Positions 1 through 9,032 are shown, counted from the stretch's first letter. The stretch is 42,858 nucleotides of DNA from JBBARC01 sp040400005 (GCA_040400005.1 JBBARC010000028.1:1-42858), one strand, 5' to 3'. A program made the numbers and translations. The notes: generated by a model from the sequence alone, not told the origin.

Positions 1-50
1 GTAACCCAGGTGCCCGGTCTAAAGTGTCACCTATGTGCCCGGTCTGTACC
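1..50. mobile_element. Possible insertion-sequence terminus at the window edge
   Basis: Two direct copies of a 17-bp motif, ACCCAGGTGCCCGGTCT at 4-20 and ACCTATGTGCCCGGTCT at 29-45, lie 25 bp apart. Serial transposase-binding motifs of this 'ACC-TATGT-CCGGTCT' type are, from memory, typical of ends of IS481-like elements. A related string (CAGGTCTCTCCGGTCT) sits at the other end of the window. No transposase gene is visible, so the family assignment is a guess. Confidence 0.35.
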
Positions 51-111
51 AGGGCTTGCCCTTAGCGGGATCGAAGGGCGGAGCCCTCGCCTTCCTTAGC
101 CAACATCCCCG

Positions 112-1041
112 CTAATGCTGGTCCCGAAAGCGGGCCACGTTGCTTGTGTGGTCGGACAGGGTGCGGGCGAAGGCGTGGCCGCCGTGGCCGGTTGCGACAA
201 AATACAGTGCGTCGGTTTCGGCCGGGTGCAGCACGGCATCGATCGCACGGGCGCCTGGTGCGCAAATCGGCCCGGCCGGCAAAGCGGTGATGGCGTAGGT
301 ATTATAGCTATCGGCGCGGGCGAGATCGGCGCGGCTGATCTCGCGGCCCAAATTCCCCTCGCCGCCACTGGCACCATAAATGGTGGTGGGATCCGATTGC
401 AGTTTCATATGCAGTTTTAACCGATTGAGAAAAACCCGCGCCACCATCGGGCGTTCTGCCGGTAGCGCGGTTTCGCGTTCCACCAGGCTTGCCAGCACCA
501 GCACATCATGTGCGCTTAAACCCTCGGCCGGTGCGGGTAACAACACAGCCTGCAAAGCGGCATGGGCGCGATGCAAAATATCGGCGCGCGGTGTATCACG
601 CGGAAAACCATAGGTTTGCGGCAACACGTACCCCTCGGGCGGCACCATCACGTCACCGCTTAAAGGTTCAGCGTTCGCCAGTATGGTTGCCACCCGCGCC
701 GCCGTAATCCCTTCCGGAAACGTGACAAAATGCTGCACCGGTTTGCCATGGCGCAAAACATCCAGCGCCTGCAACAAACTTACCCCAGGTGCAAAATGAA
801 ATTCGGCCGCATGCAGCGCGCCATCCCCGCGCGTTACAAAAGATGCCGCTCGAAACAGCAAACTATACCGAATAACCCCAGCATCACGCAGCTGCTCCGC
901 AATATGCGCCGCCGTGCCCCGCGCCACCACAATATCCCGCGCCTCACGCAACGGCCCCGCCGCCCGATAAGCCTGAACACCCCACGCAACAGCACCAGCG
1001 CTGCCCAGCACGGTGATCGCAGCAATTAACGCGCGGCGCAT
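112..1041 (-). CDS. mltG: Endolytic murein transglycosylase MltG (YceG-like)
   Basis: The product is an inner-membrane lytic transglycosylase that cleaves nascent peptidoglycan strands and so sets glycan length. The 309-residue protein has one N-terminal membrane segment (about residues 4-25) and a periplasmic YceG domain. The catalytic glutamate is Glu188 in SLVERE, followed by the conserved stretch RVFLNRL and the LQSDPTTIYG signature near residues 203-223. It lies downstream of fabF on the same strand, the usual acpP-fabF-mltG order of many alphaproteobacteria. A double-hairpin repeat fills the fabF-mltG gap and ends 13 bp before the start codon. The purine-rich arm (AAGAAG) of that repeat is the nearest ribosome-binding-like sequence. 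The family call is firm; co-transcription with fabF across the repeat is uncertain. Confidence 0.93.
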   Translation of the reverse strand: MRRALIAAITVLGSAGAVAWGVQAYRAAGPLREARDIVVARGTAAHIAEQLRDAGVIRYSLLFRAASFVTRGDGALHAAEFHFAPGVSLLQALDVLRHGKPVQHFVTFPEGITAARVATILANAEPLSGDVMVPPEGYVLPQTYGFPRDTPRADILHRAHAALQAVLLPAPAEGLSAHDVLVLASLVERETALPAERPMVARVFLNRLKLHMKLQSDPTTIYGASGGEGNLGREISRADLARADSYNTYAITALPAGPICAPGARAIDAVLHPAETDALYFVATGHGGHAFARTLSDHTSNVARFRDQH

Positions 1042-1054
1042 AGGCAGTAAGAAA

Positions 1055-1179
1055 CTTCTTTTTCTGAAGAAAAAGAAGCAAAAAGACTTTTATGATGATG
1101 GCACCTGTAACGCACGGTGCTGCGGTGCCCCAGGTCCAGCATCATAAAAGTCTTTTGCTTCTTTTCTTCAGAAAAGAAG
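1055..1179. repeat. Double-hairpin intergenic repeat, copy A (fabF-mltG)
   Basis: Left arm 1055-1078 and right arm 1158-1179 are each near-perfect palindromes built on CTTCTTTTTC...GAAAAAGAAG. The arms are inverted relative to each other through flanking AAAAAGACTTTTAT and ATAAAAGTCTTTTGC. The core holds the family string GCCCCAGGTCCAGC. In RNA each arm folds as a 10-bp stem with a tiny loop, or the two arms pair with each other. Full copies are at 2941-3071, 8032-8155 and 10080-10204, with partial copies at 14093-14130, 26129-26170 and 42777-42811. Confidence 0.85.
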
Positions 1180-1214
1180 GTCTTTATCTTAACTTGTTTT
1201 GTAACAAAAACCAC

Positions 1215-2486
1215 CTATATGCGGCGGAAAATCACGCTAGCGTTAGTGCCGCCGAAGCCGAAGCTGTTGGATAGCACAGCGTTAATGGGGCGCTGCTGGG
1301 CGGTGTGCGGCACGCGATCGATCACGCTGGGCCGGCTCGGTTCATCGAGGTTCAGGGTAGGGGGGGCGACGTTATCGCGGATCGCCAGAATGGAGAATAT
1401 GGCTTCGATCGCACCGGCGGCACCCAGCAGGTGGCCGGTTGCTGATTTGGTTGATGACATCGCAACTGTGCGGCCGCTGTCGCCAAAAAATCGTTCGGCG
1501 GCTTGCAGTTCGAGATCGTCGCCCATCGGCGTAGATGTGCCATGGGCGTTGATGTACTGAACGTCGGCGGCGGTCATGCGGGCATTGCGAAAGGCCGATC
1601 GCATGGCGCGAAAGGCGCCATCGTGGCCTTCGGCGGGGGCGGTGATGTGATAGGCATCGCCCGATAGGCCATAGCCGACCACTTCGCCGTAAATTTTGGC
1701 CCCGCGGGCGCGGGCGTGTTGCAGTTCTTCAAGCACCACCACGCCGGCACCTTCGCCCATCACGAAACCGTCACGATCTTTATCCCACGGGCGCGATGCG
1801 CGTTGCGGGGTATCGTTAAAGCCGGTGGATAGGGCGCGGCTTGAACAAAATCCGCCCATGCCGATTTCGCACACCGGCGCTTCGGCGCCGCCGGCCACCA
1901 TCACATCGGCATCGCCAAACATAATCAACCGCGCGGCATCGCCGATGGCATGCACGCCGGTGGCGCAGGCGGTCACCGCGGAATGGTTGGGCCCTTTAAA
2001 GCCGTATTTGATCGACACATGTCCAGAGGCCAGATTGATCAGCGATGACGGGATAAAGAACGGCGAAAGCCGCCGTACTTTGCCTTCGTGCACCAGAATC
2101 GAGGCATCATAGATGGTTTGCAGGCCGCCGATACCCGACCCGATCATTACCCCGGTCATTTCCCGATCGGGGTCTTCGCTGGGTTGCCAGCCGGAATCTT
2201 CCACAGCTTCGGTTGCCGCCACCAGCGCATACTGGATAAAGGGGTCCATTTTGCGCTGGTCTTTAATCGGTATCCATTCGGCAAGGTCCAAAGCCCCATC
2301 CGCGCGCATACCGCGCGGGATGGTGCCGGCAATCTTGGCGGGTAGGTCTTTGGTGTCAAAGCTTTGGATCGCCGTTATGCCAGATTGGCCGGCGATTAGG
2401 CGTTGCCAGACGCGTTCAACCCCCAAGCCTAACGGGCTTGCGATTCCCATGCCGGTCACAACAACCCGGCGGCTTCCATCATCCAT
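1215..2486 (-). CDS. fabF: 3-oxoacyl-ACP synthase II FabF
   Basis: FabF (KAS II) condenses malonyl-ACP with acyl-ACP in cytoplasmic fatty-acid elongation. The 423-residue length is normal for the family. The catalytic triad is visible: Cys174 in TACATGVHAIGDA, His315 in NAHGTSTPMGD and His352 in GHLLGAAGA. The C-terminal motif NSFGFGGTNAS is intact. The gene starts 19 bp after the acpP stop, so the acyl carrier and the condensing enzyme are very probably co-transcribed. Confidence 0.97.
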   Translation of the reverse strand: MDDGSRRVVVTGMGIASPLGLGVERVWQRLIAGQSGITAIQSFDTKDLPAKIAGTIPRGMRADGALDLAEWIPIKDQRKMDPFIQYALVAATEAVEDSGWQPSEDPDREMTGVMIGSGIGGLQTIYDASILVHEGKVRRLSPFFIPSSLINLASGHVSIKYGFKGPNHSAVTACATGVHAIGDAARLIMFGDADVMVAGGAEAPVCEIGMGGFCSSRALSTGFNDTPQRASRPWDKDRDGFVMGEGAGVVVLEELQHARARGAKIYGEVVGYGLSGDAYHITAPAEGHDGAFRAMRSAFRNARMTAADVQYINAHGTSTPMGDDLELQAAERFFGDSGRTVAMSSTKSATGHLLGAAGAIEAIFSILAIRDNVAPPTLNLDEPSRPSVIDRVPHTAQQRPINAVLSNSFGFGGTNASVIFRRI

Positions 2487-2505
2487 GGTGGGTTAAGCCG
2501 CCCGA

Positions 2506-2745
2506 TCAGGCCGCTTTCTGCTTTTCGATATAATCGATCGCATCTTTCACGGTGCTGATCTTTTCGGCAGCATCTTCGGGGATTTCGACGCCAAAAGCTT
2601 CTTCGAAGGCCATCACCAGTTCCACGGTGTCCAGGCTGTCGGCGCCCAGATCGTCGATGAACGACGCTTCCGGGGTAACTTTAGCCTCGTCCACGCCAAG
2701 GTGTTCGATAACGATCTGCTTAACCTTATCGGCGATGTCGCTCAT
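2506..2745 (-). CDS. acpP: Acyl carrier protein
   Basis: This is the small acidic carrier that holds growing acyl chains on a 4'-phosphopantetheine arm. The 79-residue protein carries the attachment serine Ser37 in the canonical GADSLDTVELVMAFEEAF context. The next gene on the strand is fabF. fabG, often upstream of acpP, is absent here: the 195 bp between the start codon and repeat copy B hold only a presumptive promoter region. The acpP transcription unit therefore seems to begin here. Confidence 0.97.
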   Translation of the reverse strand: MSDIADKVKQIVIEHLGVDEAKVTPEASFIDDLGADSLDTVELVMAFEEAFGVEIPEDAAEKISTVKDAIDYIEKQKAA

Positions 2746-2940
2746 GTGTACCTGGTCCCCAGCCTTAGTGTGGCATCACGAAATAAACCCGCCGATCGCC
2801 ACAAAACAGCCGCGCCGGACAGGCGTGGTGATCGTGGCAGTACGGCGTCTCAAACGCGCTTAGCACGTCTGCTTAGCCCCCGCAAAGCGGGCATCAGTTG
2901 CGGCCCAGCGTAATTGGGAGAATGCAAAAAAAGTAAGGGT

Positions 2941-3071
2941 TTTCTTTTTTCTGAAGAAAAAAAGAAACAAAAAAGACTTTTTTGACGCTGAGCCTGGGGC
3001 AACGCCGCCACCGAGGTCTCGTAACCAACGTCATAAAAGTCTTGTTGCTTCTTTTTCTTCAGAAAAAGAAG
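2941..3071. repeat. Double-hairpin intergenic repeat, copy B (inverted orientation)
   Basis: The left arm is T/A-rich (about 2941-2967) and the right arm (3048-3071) is the CTTCTTTTTC palindrome. The core reads GCCTGGGGCAACGCCGCCACCGAGG, which is the reverse complement of the core in copies C and D (CTCGGTGGC...GCCCCAGGC). The element therefore has a defined orientation, and this copy is flipped. It lies between the exporter gene and acpP, just past the exporter stop codon. Confidence 0.82.
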
Positions 3072-3075
3072 AGTC

Positions 3076-4359
3076 TTACCTTTCACCCGATTGCCCTGAA
3101 TTGCGGCCCGCCTGACCGCCAGAAGGGCTTGCGTCATGGCGGCGTTCGCCACCCAGCTCGGGCAGAAAAGCGGCCAGCAGGCCTAGTGCCGGCAGGAAGG
3201 CGGCCAGTTGGTAAACCGCGTCGATCCCGTGCGCATCGGCCAGCCGGCCCAGCAGGGCAGCGCCGATGCCACCTAGGCCAAAAGCCAGGCCAAACATCAG
3301 CCCCGATACCATGCCGGTGCGCCCGGGCAGCAAGTCCTGGGCGTACACCACAATGGCGGGAAAGGCCGAGGCCAGCATCAGGCCAATCGGCAGGGATAGC
3401 CCTATGGTGCCCCATAACCCCATGTGCGGCAGCAGCAGGGAAAGCGGCAGCACCCCCAGAATCGACCCCCAAATCACCCGTTTGCGGCCAATGCGGTCGC
3501 CAATCGGCCCGCCCAGCAGGGTGCCCAGGGCAACCGAGGCCAAAAACGCAAACAGCCCGAGTTGCGCCTGGCTCACCGCCAGGCCGAAATGGTGGATCAG
3601 GTAAAACGTATAAAAATTACTAAAACTCGCCATGTAGCAAAATTTCGAAAACATTAGCGCCAGCAAAATGCCCATCACCAGCGGCACCCGCACGCCGGCG
3701 GCCGTGGCGGGCGCAATCTGCGCCTTGCGGGTGCGCGGCAGGTGTGTTTTGGCCCACCGGCTAACCCCGCTCAGCAGGGCGATCCCCACCAGGGCGACGG
3801 CGCCGAACCAGGCCACCGCGTGCTGGCCGTTGGGCGCGATCACCAGGGCTGCCATCAGCGGGCCAAGGGCCGCGCCGGCATTGCCGCCGACCTGAAAAAT
3901 GGATTGGGCAAAGCCGTGCTGCCCGCCCGATGCGGCGCGCGCCACGCGCGAACTTTCCGGGTGAAAAACCGAGCTACCGATGCCAACCAGGGCCACCGCC
4001 ATCAATACAACGGCGTAGCTGCCGGCGTTGGCCAGCACCAGCAGGCCGACCAGCGTCGCCGCCATCCCCAACGGCAGGGCAGCCGGAAACGGCCAGCGAT
4101 CGGTGGTTGTGCCAATCAGCGGCTGCAGCACACTGGCGGTAAGCTGGTTGACCAGGGTGATCATACCGATTTGGGCAAAGCTTAAGCCGTAACGTATCGC
4201 CAGAATGGGGTAGATCGCCGGCAGCAGTGATTGCAGCAGGTCGTTCACCATATGCGCCGCACTCACCGCCAGCAGCACCGCCATCGTGGCATTTTGCGGC
4301 TGGGCCGGGCTGGTCGCTGCTTGGCGGGTCGCCGGTGGAAGGGTCGCCGTGGTGCTCAT
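3076..4359 (-). CDS. fsr: MFS exporter of the fosmidomycin-resistance (Fsr) type
   Basis: This is a 12-segment major-facilitator antiporter of the inner membrane, expected to export fosmidomycin-like or other small toxic compounds. The 427-residue protein begins with a soluble tail of about 25 residues, then the helix SAAHMVNDLLQSLLPAIYPI. It carries the Fsr-typical stretches LSFAQIGMITLVNQLTASVLQP, SSVFHPESSRVARAASGG and GFAQSIFQVGGNAGAALGPL, which are close to E. coli Fsr from memory. Repeat copy B follows its stop codon. The substrate is inferred from family only. Confidence 0.85.
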   Translation of the reverse strand: MSTTATLPPATRQAATSPAQPQNATMAVLLAVSAAHMVNDLLQSLLPAIYPILAIRYGLSFAQIGMITLVNQLTASVLQPLIGTTTDRWPFPAALPLGMAATLVGLLVLANAGSYAVVLMAVALVGIGSSVFHPESSRVARAASGGQHGFAQSIFQVGGNAGAALGPLMAALVIAPNGQHAVAWFGAVALVGIALLSGVSRWAKTHLPRTRKAQIAPATAAGVRVPLVMGILLALMFSKFCYMASFSNFYTFYLIHHFGLAVSQAQLGLFAFLASVALGTLLGGPIGDRIGRKRVIWGSILGVLPLSLLLPHMGLWGTIGLSLPIGLMLASAFPAIVVYAQDLLPGRTGMVSGLMFGLAFGLGGIGAALLGRLADAHGIDAVYQLAAFLPALGLLAAFLPELGGERRHDASPSGGQAGRNSGQSGER

Positions 4360-4591
4360 AGGAATGGCCTAGCCTTATAATAAACCCAGTCAGTCTTGTC
4401 TCGCGGGCGGCGTCAATCGGGCGTTGCTGCAATGCAGCGTTGGCCGAGATAGATTTACCTTTGCCCTTGCTACCCTTGCTGCCCGTCTTGCGTGTGGCGG
4501 GGTCATCACATTCGCGTGGCCATCTTGACCCGCGGGGGCCATACCGCAGACAAGAGGGGTGCAGATTTTGATAGTCAGGATGGCTCGCGGG

Positions 4592-5920
4592 ATGTTCCGC
4601 ACGATACCGCGTTGGTGCATTAGCTTACCCCGTATTAGGCGCCCTGCTGCACAGCTTTGGCTGCAGGCCGGCATTGCTGCGGTGGCGGTGCTGTGCCCGG
4701 TTTCCCCGCTGACCGCCGCCGTGCCGCCGGCGCAGATCAATGGCGGCGGCGCCGTTGCCAGTGCCCCAGTGATAATCAACGAACTGTTGCTCACCAACGC
4801 TATCGGCAGCACGGCCTTCTTTTTTCATTCCTATTATCCGGTCACCAGCACGGTGTTTCAAACCGCGCTGATCAATAACGATGCCACCCAGTTTGGCCTG
4901 CCGGCGGGGTCCGAGGCGGTTGATTTTGGTGCGGCGGAACAGCCGCTCTCCTCGGCGCAGTTGTCCAGTTGGGCAAATTTGCCCACCGGGCGGGTGGCGG
5001 CCGGTAATTTGCTGCAAATACCGCTGATGGGCGCTGGGCTGGCGATCCCCATCGTTAACCGCGCGGTCACCGGCAACGGCCAGTTGGTGCTATCGGATGA
5101 TCAGCTTTGCGGGGTTTTTTCCGGCAAGCTGTTCGATTGGAACCAGGTGAGTGCAAACGTGGCGGCAGGCCCCATTACCGTGGTTTACCGCCCGGAAAGT
5201 ACGGCATTGTCGTATCAGCTCACTCAGCATCTCGCCGCGGTCTGCACCACCACCAATTCCAACTTCGCCGTGCCGTTCGCCGCCAGCACTTATTTTGTCT
5301 CGCTGTTCACCAACTATAAGCCGCCGGCCAATTTTAAGGCGATCAAGGGGCTGACCAATTCGGCGCAGGATTTGAACACGGTTGAAACCTCGGCAATCGG
5401 CTATATTTCGCCTGATTGGACCACTATCAACCCCACCAGCAACGCGCTGTTGCCCAGCGGCGCGCGCAGCACGCTGGTTGTCGCCGCCCTCAGTGGTGCC
5501 GGTTCGGCCGCCTATCTGCCCAATATTGCCGATATCACAACCGGCCTTGCTAACCCCGGCCCAACCGCAATCAATGCAACACCACCTTCCAATGCCGCCG
5601 CCGCCAGCAACGCCAGCAACTGGCTGCCGCTGATACCCACCACCCGGCGGGGTTACCCGATTGTGTCGTATTCAACGCTAAACCTGCCGCAATGTTTCGC
5701 CGATAAACGCGTCGCTAAAGGCCTTAAGTTATTGCTGCATAATCATTATTTTATCAGCGACTATCAAAGCATTCAGCGCCGCAACGGCTATGTGCAAATT
5801 GCCAACACCCCGGCGGCGGCATTTTTGCGCTCGATCGCGTTAAACCTGCTTAAAAACGCCAATGGCTGGAATGCCGATATCGAGGATATCGCCGTCTGCG
5901 CCACCGTCCCTGGGCGGTAA
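4592..5920 (+). CDS. PstS-like periplasmic substrate-binding protein (copy 1)
   Basis: This is an exported protein of the PstS-like phosphate-binding superfamily. It has a basic N-terminus and a signal-peptide core (LQAGIAAVAVLCPVSPLTAA), then INGGGAVAS, DFGAAEQPLS, PLMGAGLAIP, SDDQLCGVFSGKLFDW and ITVVYRPES, in the order seen in PstS. The usual phosphate-contacting SGT element after the RPES motif reads STALSYQ here, so ligand binding may differ. No permease or ATPase genes are adjacent. The start is uncertain: ATG at 4592 has AGGA 11 bp upstream, while ATG 4580 and GTG 4559 are in frame with poorer ribosome-binding sites. A paralogue follows directly. Confidence 0.75.
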   Translation: MFRTIPRWCISLPRIRRPAAQLWLQAGIAAVAVLCPVSPLTAAVPPAQINGGGAVASAPVIINELLLTNAIGSTAFFFHSYYPVTSTVFQTALINNDATQFGLPAGSEAVDFGAAEQPLSSAQLSSWANLPTGRVAAGNLLQIPLMGAGLAIPIVNRAVTGNGQLVLSDDQLCGVFSGKLFDWNQVSANVAAGPITVVYRPESTALSYQLTQHLAAVCTTTNSNFAVPFAASTYFVSLFTNYKPPANFKAIKGLTNSAQDLNTVETSAIGYISPDWTTINPTSNALLPSGARSTLVVAALSGAGSAAYLPNIADITTGLANPGPTAINATPPSNAAAASNASNWLPLIPTTRRGYPIVSYSTLNLPQCFADKRVAKGLKLLLHNHYFISDYQSIQRRNGYVQIANTPAAAFLRSIALNLLKNANGWNADIEDIAVCATVPGR

Positions 5921-5931
5921 CACCCCCCAGC

Positions 5932-5966
5932 TTGACGTATCGTTATATTCAGCCAGATATAACGAT
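5932..5966. promoter_or_regulatory. Perfect 10-bp palindrome overlapping a promoter-like sequence
   Basis: ATCGTTATAT (5939-5948) and ATATAACGAT (5957-5966) are perfect inverted repeats around an 8-base spacer. TTGACG at 5932-5937 precedes them, with AT-rich -10-like sequence 17-20 bp later inside the palindrome. It lies between the two PstS-like genes, 49 bp before the second start codon. It could be an operator or an RNA hairpin. There is no T-run, so a classical terminator is unlikely. Confidence 0.45.
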
Positions 5967-6014
5967 CTTCGGTGGCTCCAGTGGCGCTGCCCCCCCTTAA
6001 GGATATCCCGCCGC

Positions 6015-7284
6015 ATGCTGCATCGCGCCGCATTCCTCGCCGCACCGCTGTTGGCCGCCATCGGCGCCGGTCAGCGAGCCACCGCCCAGATCGTGATCAG
6101 CGGCGGCGGGGCTGCAGCATCGGCCGCCACCATTGTGCGAGAACAAGGCCTATTCACTGCCGCCCACGCCGGCAAAGTGAGTTTTTCGCCCTACATCGCC
6201 ACCACCAGCACTGCCGTGCAAACGGCGGTCATTAATAACGACCCCACCCAGCTCGGCCTGGTCGCGGGCTCTGAAACCATCCATTTTGGCAGCAGCGAAC
6301 AGCCGCTGTCGGCAACCCAGGCCACCGCTTGGGCAAGCGCCGCCACCGGCCAGGCCGCCGCCGGCAACCTTACAAATTCCCGCCTTTGGCGCCGGGCTGG
6401 CAATCCCGGTGGTCAACAGCGCGGTCAGCGCCAATGGCCAGCTGGTGCTGTCCGATGATCAGCTTTGCGCCGTGTTCTCCGGCAAACTTAGCGAATGGTC
6501 GCAGCTATCGCCAAGCCTCACGCCAGGCGCCATTACCGTGGTCTACCGGCCAGAAAGTGCCGGCACCAGCTTCCAGCTGGCCCAGCATTTGGCCGCGGTA
6601 TGCAGCGCGCAAAACAGCAATTTCGCGCAACCCATGGCAACCGTGCCGTCCACCACCTTCGCCAATCTCTTCACTGGCGCCAACGTGCCGGGCAATTTCA
6701 AAGCGGTGAAAGGGCTGGCCAATCTCGCCGCCGACATGAACACCGCGGAAACATCGGCAATTTCCTACATCTCGCCAGACTGGACCACCATGGCCCCGGC
6801 CAGTGATGCGGTTTTGCCCAGCGGCCTGCACAGCACTCTGTTCGTCGCGGCCCTAACCGGTCAGGGGTTTTTGGCGATTTTGCCCAGCGTCGATCAAATC
6901 CGCCTGGGCTTAAGCAACCCCGGCCCTAGCGCGATTAACCCCGCACCACCCAGCAACGGGCCTGCCGCTGCCAATCCGCTCAACTGGCTGCCGCGCCTGC
7001 CCACGGTCACCCGCGGCTACCCGATCGTAAGTTACACCGCGTTCGTGCTGCCGCAATGCTTTCATGATCCCAAGCTTGCCATCGCGTTAAAGGAGTTTTT
7101 GATCAATAACTACAATAATGTCGGCTATCAGGCCGCCCAAAATGCCAATGGCCAGGTGCGGATCGCCCAAACCCCGGCGGCCAGCTTTCTGCGCACCGTA
7201 AATGCCAATATTCTGGCCAATAAATCCAACTGGAACGTCAACCTGGAAAACCCCGCAGCCTGCGCGGCCATTGCCGGCAGGTAG
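6015..7284 (+). pseudogene. PstS-like periplasmic binding protein (copy 2), frameshifted
   Basis: A good start (ATG 6015 with AAGGA at 5999-6003) opens a signal peptide and ISGGGAAAS...HFGSSEQPLS. The frame is lost near 6370, where GGCAACCTTACAAATTCCC is two bases shorter than the matching place in copy 1. The rest of the protein (LQIPAFGAGLAIP through to the stop at 7284) continues in another frame. Joined, the product would be about 420 residues and clearly homologous to copy 1. Unlike copy 1 it keeps an SAGTS element after RPE. It may be a true pseudogene or an assembly or read error, because both halves look otherwise well conserved. Confidence 0.78.
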
Positions 7285-7399
7285 GCCCAAACGCTGCCTC
7301 AGTGTGCGCGAATTCACTATCATTCGGCGCCGCGTTCATGTTACGCCGCTGCCTGTGTGCAGTGCAGCATGATAGTATTGTAACATCTTTGGATGTTGA

Positions 7400-8023
7400 A
7401 TGGGGCGCATGACCCGTATCGTCAGTTGGAATTTGTTGCGTCTCAAAGGCGCCAAGCCCGCCGATATCGCCCGGCTGGTCGCCCGCGAACGCCCCGACCT
7501 ACTGTTGCTGCAGGAAGCGACAGACACCATCGACGCGCTGGCGGGCGAAATTGGCGGCTTCTACAGCCGCACACCGCTACCCGGCCGCATCCACGGTTTG
7601 GCCGCCTGGAGCCCCACCCCCCTGCCGCCGATCCGCGTGCTGTCCCTGCCCAGCGGCCCGGTGGTGAAACGCGTCTGCCAAATCCTCGATTTTGCCGATT
7701 TCTCGGTCGCCAACGTCCACCTCAGCCACGGCCAAGTGATGAACCGCCGCCAACTGCGCCATATCGAAAAACACCTGCCCATACGCGCCGCCGTGCTGGG
7801 CGATTACAACCTAGTCGGCCCCGCCATGCTCGCCGATTTCCGCGATGTCGGCCCGCGCACCCCAACCCACCTCTGCGCCGATATGTGGCCCCTGCGGCTA
7901 GATCGCTGCTACGTGCGCCAAATGATGTGCTCGGATACAAGCGCCTTGGACTGGTGCGCCTCAGATCACCGCGCCATCGCCGTGCGGCTTCATACTGCGC
8001 TTGAATTTGCCATTGCGGCTTAA
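7400..8023 (+). CDS. Endonuclease/exonuclease/phosphatase (EEP) family protein
   Basis: This is a metal-dependent phosphoesterase fold of unknown substrate. The 207-residue protein shows the EEP motifs in order: SWNLLRL (Asn), LLLQEA (Glu), NVHLSHG, LGDYNLVGP (Asp/Asn) and SDHRAIAV (Asp-His). The active site therefore looks complete. It is shorter than the typical 250-300 residues, with compact loops. The start may be ATG 7400 or ATG 7409 (MTRIVSW). It is convergent with the clpP-like gene, and repeat copy C sits between the two stop codons. Confidence 0.8.
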   Translation: MGRMTRIVSWNLLRLKGAKPADIARLVARERPDLLLLQEATDTIDALAGEIGGFYSRTPLPGRIHGLAAWSPTPLPPIRVLSLPSGPVVKRVCQILDFADFSVANVHLSHGQVMNRRQLRHIEKHLPIRAAVLGDYNLVGPAMLADFRDVGPRTPTHLCADMWPLRLDRCYVRQMMCSDTSALDWCASDHRAIAVRLHTALEFAIAA

Positions 8024-8031
8024 GGTAAGGT

Positions 8032-8155
8032 CTTCTTTTTCTGAAGAAAAAGAAGCAAAAAGACTTTTACTATGCGGGTTTGGAGAACTCGGTGGCTTGG
8101 TTGCCCCAGGCCCAGCGTCATAAAAGTCTTTTGCTTCTTTTCTTCAGAAAAGAAG
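8032..8155. repeat. Double-hairpin intergenic repeat, copy C (convergent genes)
   Basis: Left arm 8032-8055 and right arm 8134-8155 flank the core with CTCGGTGGCTTGG and GCCCCAGGCCCAGCGTC. It lies between the stop codons of two convergent genes (8023 and 8170), as expected for a bidirectional terminator: each arm makes a stem followed by A- or T-rich sequence. Confidence 0.85.
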
Positions 8156-8169
8156 TTTCTTCCTTACCC

Positions 8170-8817
8170 TTAAACAGCCAACTCGCTCTGCCGCTTAATA
8201 ATGCGCGTCACCATGCCGTAGGTGATCGCCTCTTCGGCACCCATCCAGTAATTGCGATCGGTGTCGTTAGCCACGCGTTCGTAGGTTTGGCCGGTTTCAA
8301 AAGCGATCAGGCGGTTTAGCCGTTCCTGCATTTTGATTATTTCGCGTGCCTCGATTTCGATGTCGGTGGCCGGGCCGCGCACGCCGCCCATCGGCTGGTG
8401 CAGCAGAAAGCGAGTTTGCGGCAGGCAGAAGCGGCGATCTTTGTGGCCGGCGAGGAAGATCAGCGCGCCGGCGCTGGCAACCCAGCCGGTACCGATCATG
8501 CGCACGGGCGCTTCGGCATCAACAAAGCGGATCATGTCGTGGATGGTATCGCCGCTTTCCACGTGCCCGCCGGGGGAGTTGACGTAAATATCGATCGGGT
8601 CGGTCGAGGCACCGGCCAGCGCCAACAGGCGGGCGGTGACATCGCGGGCGACGCGGTCATTGATTTCGCCAAAAATCAGCACTTTGCGCTGTTTTAGCAG
8701 GCGGTGTTCCAGTTCACTGCCGGCGCCGCGGGGGGATTTTTCGGTCTTGCCGGCGGGGGCTGCGGGGTCTTCCCCGGTGTCGGGGTCTTCATCATCAAGG
8801 CGGGTGATCATGTTCAT
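8170..8817 (-). CDS. clpP: ClpP-family serine protease subunit
   Basis: This is a proteolytic subunit of a Clp-type ATP-dependent protease. The 215-residue protein has the catalytic serine Ser115 in GWVASAGALIF, His140 in FLLHQPMGG and an aspartate in DTDRNYW (185-187), so the triad appears intact. An N-terminal acidic, proline- and lysine-containing tail of about 35 residues precedes the ClpP fold and differs from the short propeptide of housekeeping ClpP. clpX is not adjacent, unlike the usual clpP-clpX order. It is probably a second, non-canonical ClpP paralogue; partner ATPase unknown. Confidence 0.88.
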   Translation of the reverse strand: MNMITRLDDEDPDTGEDPAAPAGKTEKSPRGAGSELEHRLLKQRKVLIFGEINDRVARDVTARLLALAGASTDPIDIYVNSPGGHVESGDTIHDMIRFVDAEAPVRMIGTGWVASAGALIFLAGHKDRRFCLPQTRFLLHQPMGGVRGPATDIEIEAREIIKMQERLNRLIAFETGQTYERVANDTDRNYWMGAEEAITYGMVTRIIKRQSELAV

Positions 8818-8932
8818 GCGCGGGCGCGCTCCATCACGGGTGGGTCAAGCCAGGAGTAAGGCGAGTATATCCGCAAAGTGGTGCGCGCCGGTTAACTTGT
8901 CGAGCCTCAATTACGGGGTCCTCGATTGCGCG

Positions 8933-9032
8933 NNNNNNNNNNNNNNNNNNNNNNNNNNNNNNNNNNNNNNNNNNNNNNNNNNNNNNNNNNNNNNNNNNNN
9001 NNNNNNNNNNNNNNNNNNNNNNNNNNNNNNNN
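8933..9032. other. Assembly gap of exactly 100 N
   Basis: The run of 100 unknown bases has the conventional length for a gap of unknown size. It abuts a tandem repeat on its right side, which probably caused the break. Real sequence of unknown length is missing here. Confidence 0.99.

Noticed and set aside
4360..4591. Pho box ahead of the PstS-like genes
   Set aside because: No CTGTCAT-type direct repeats were found, so phosphate control cannot be claimed.
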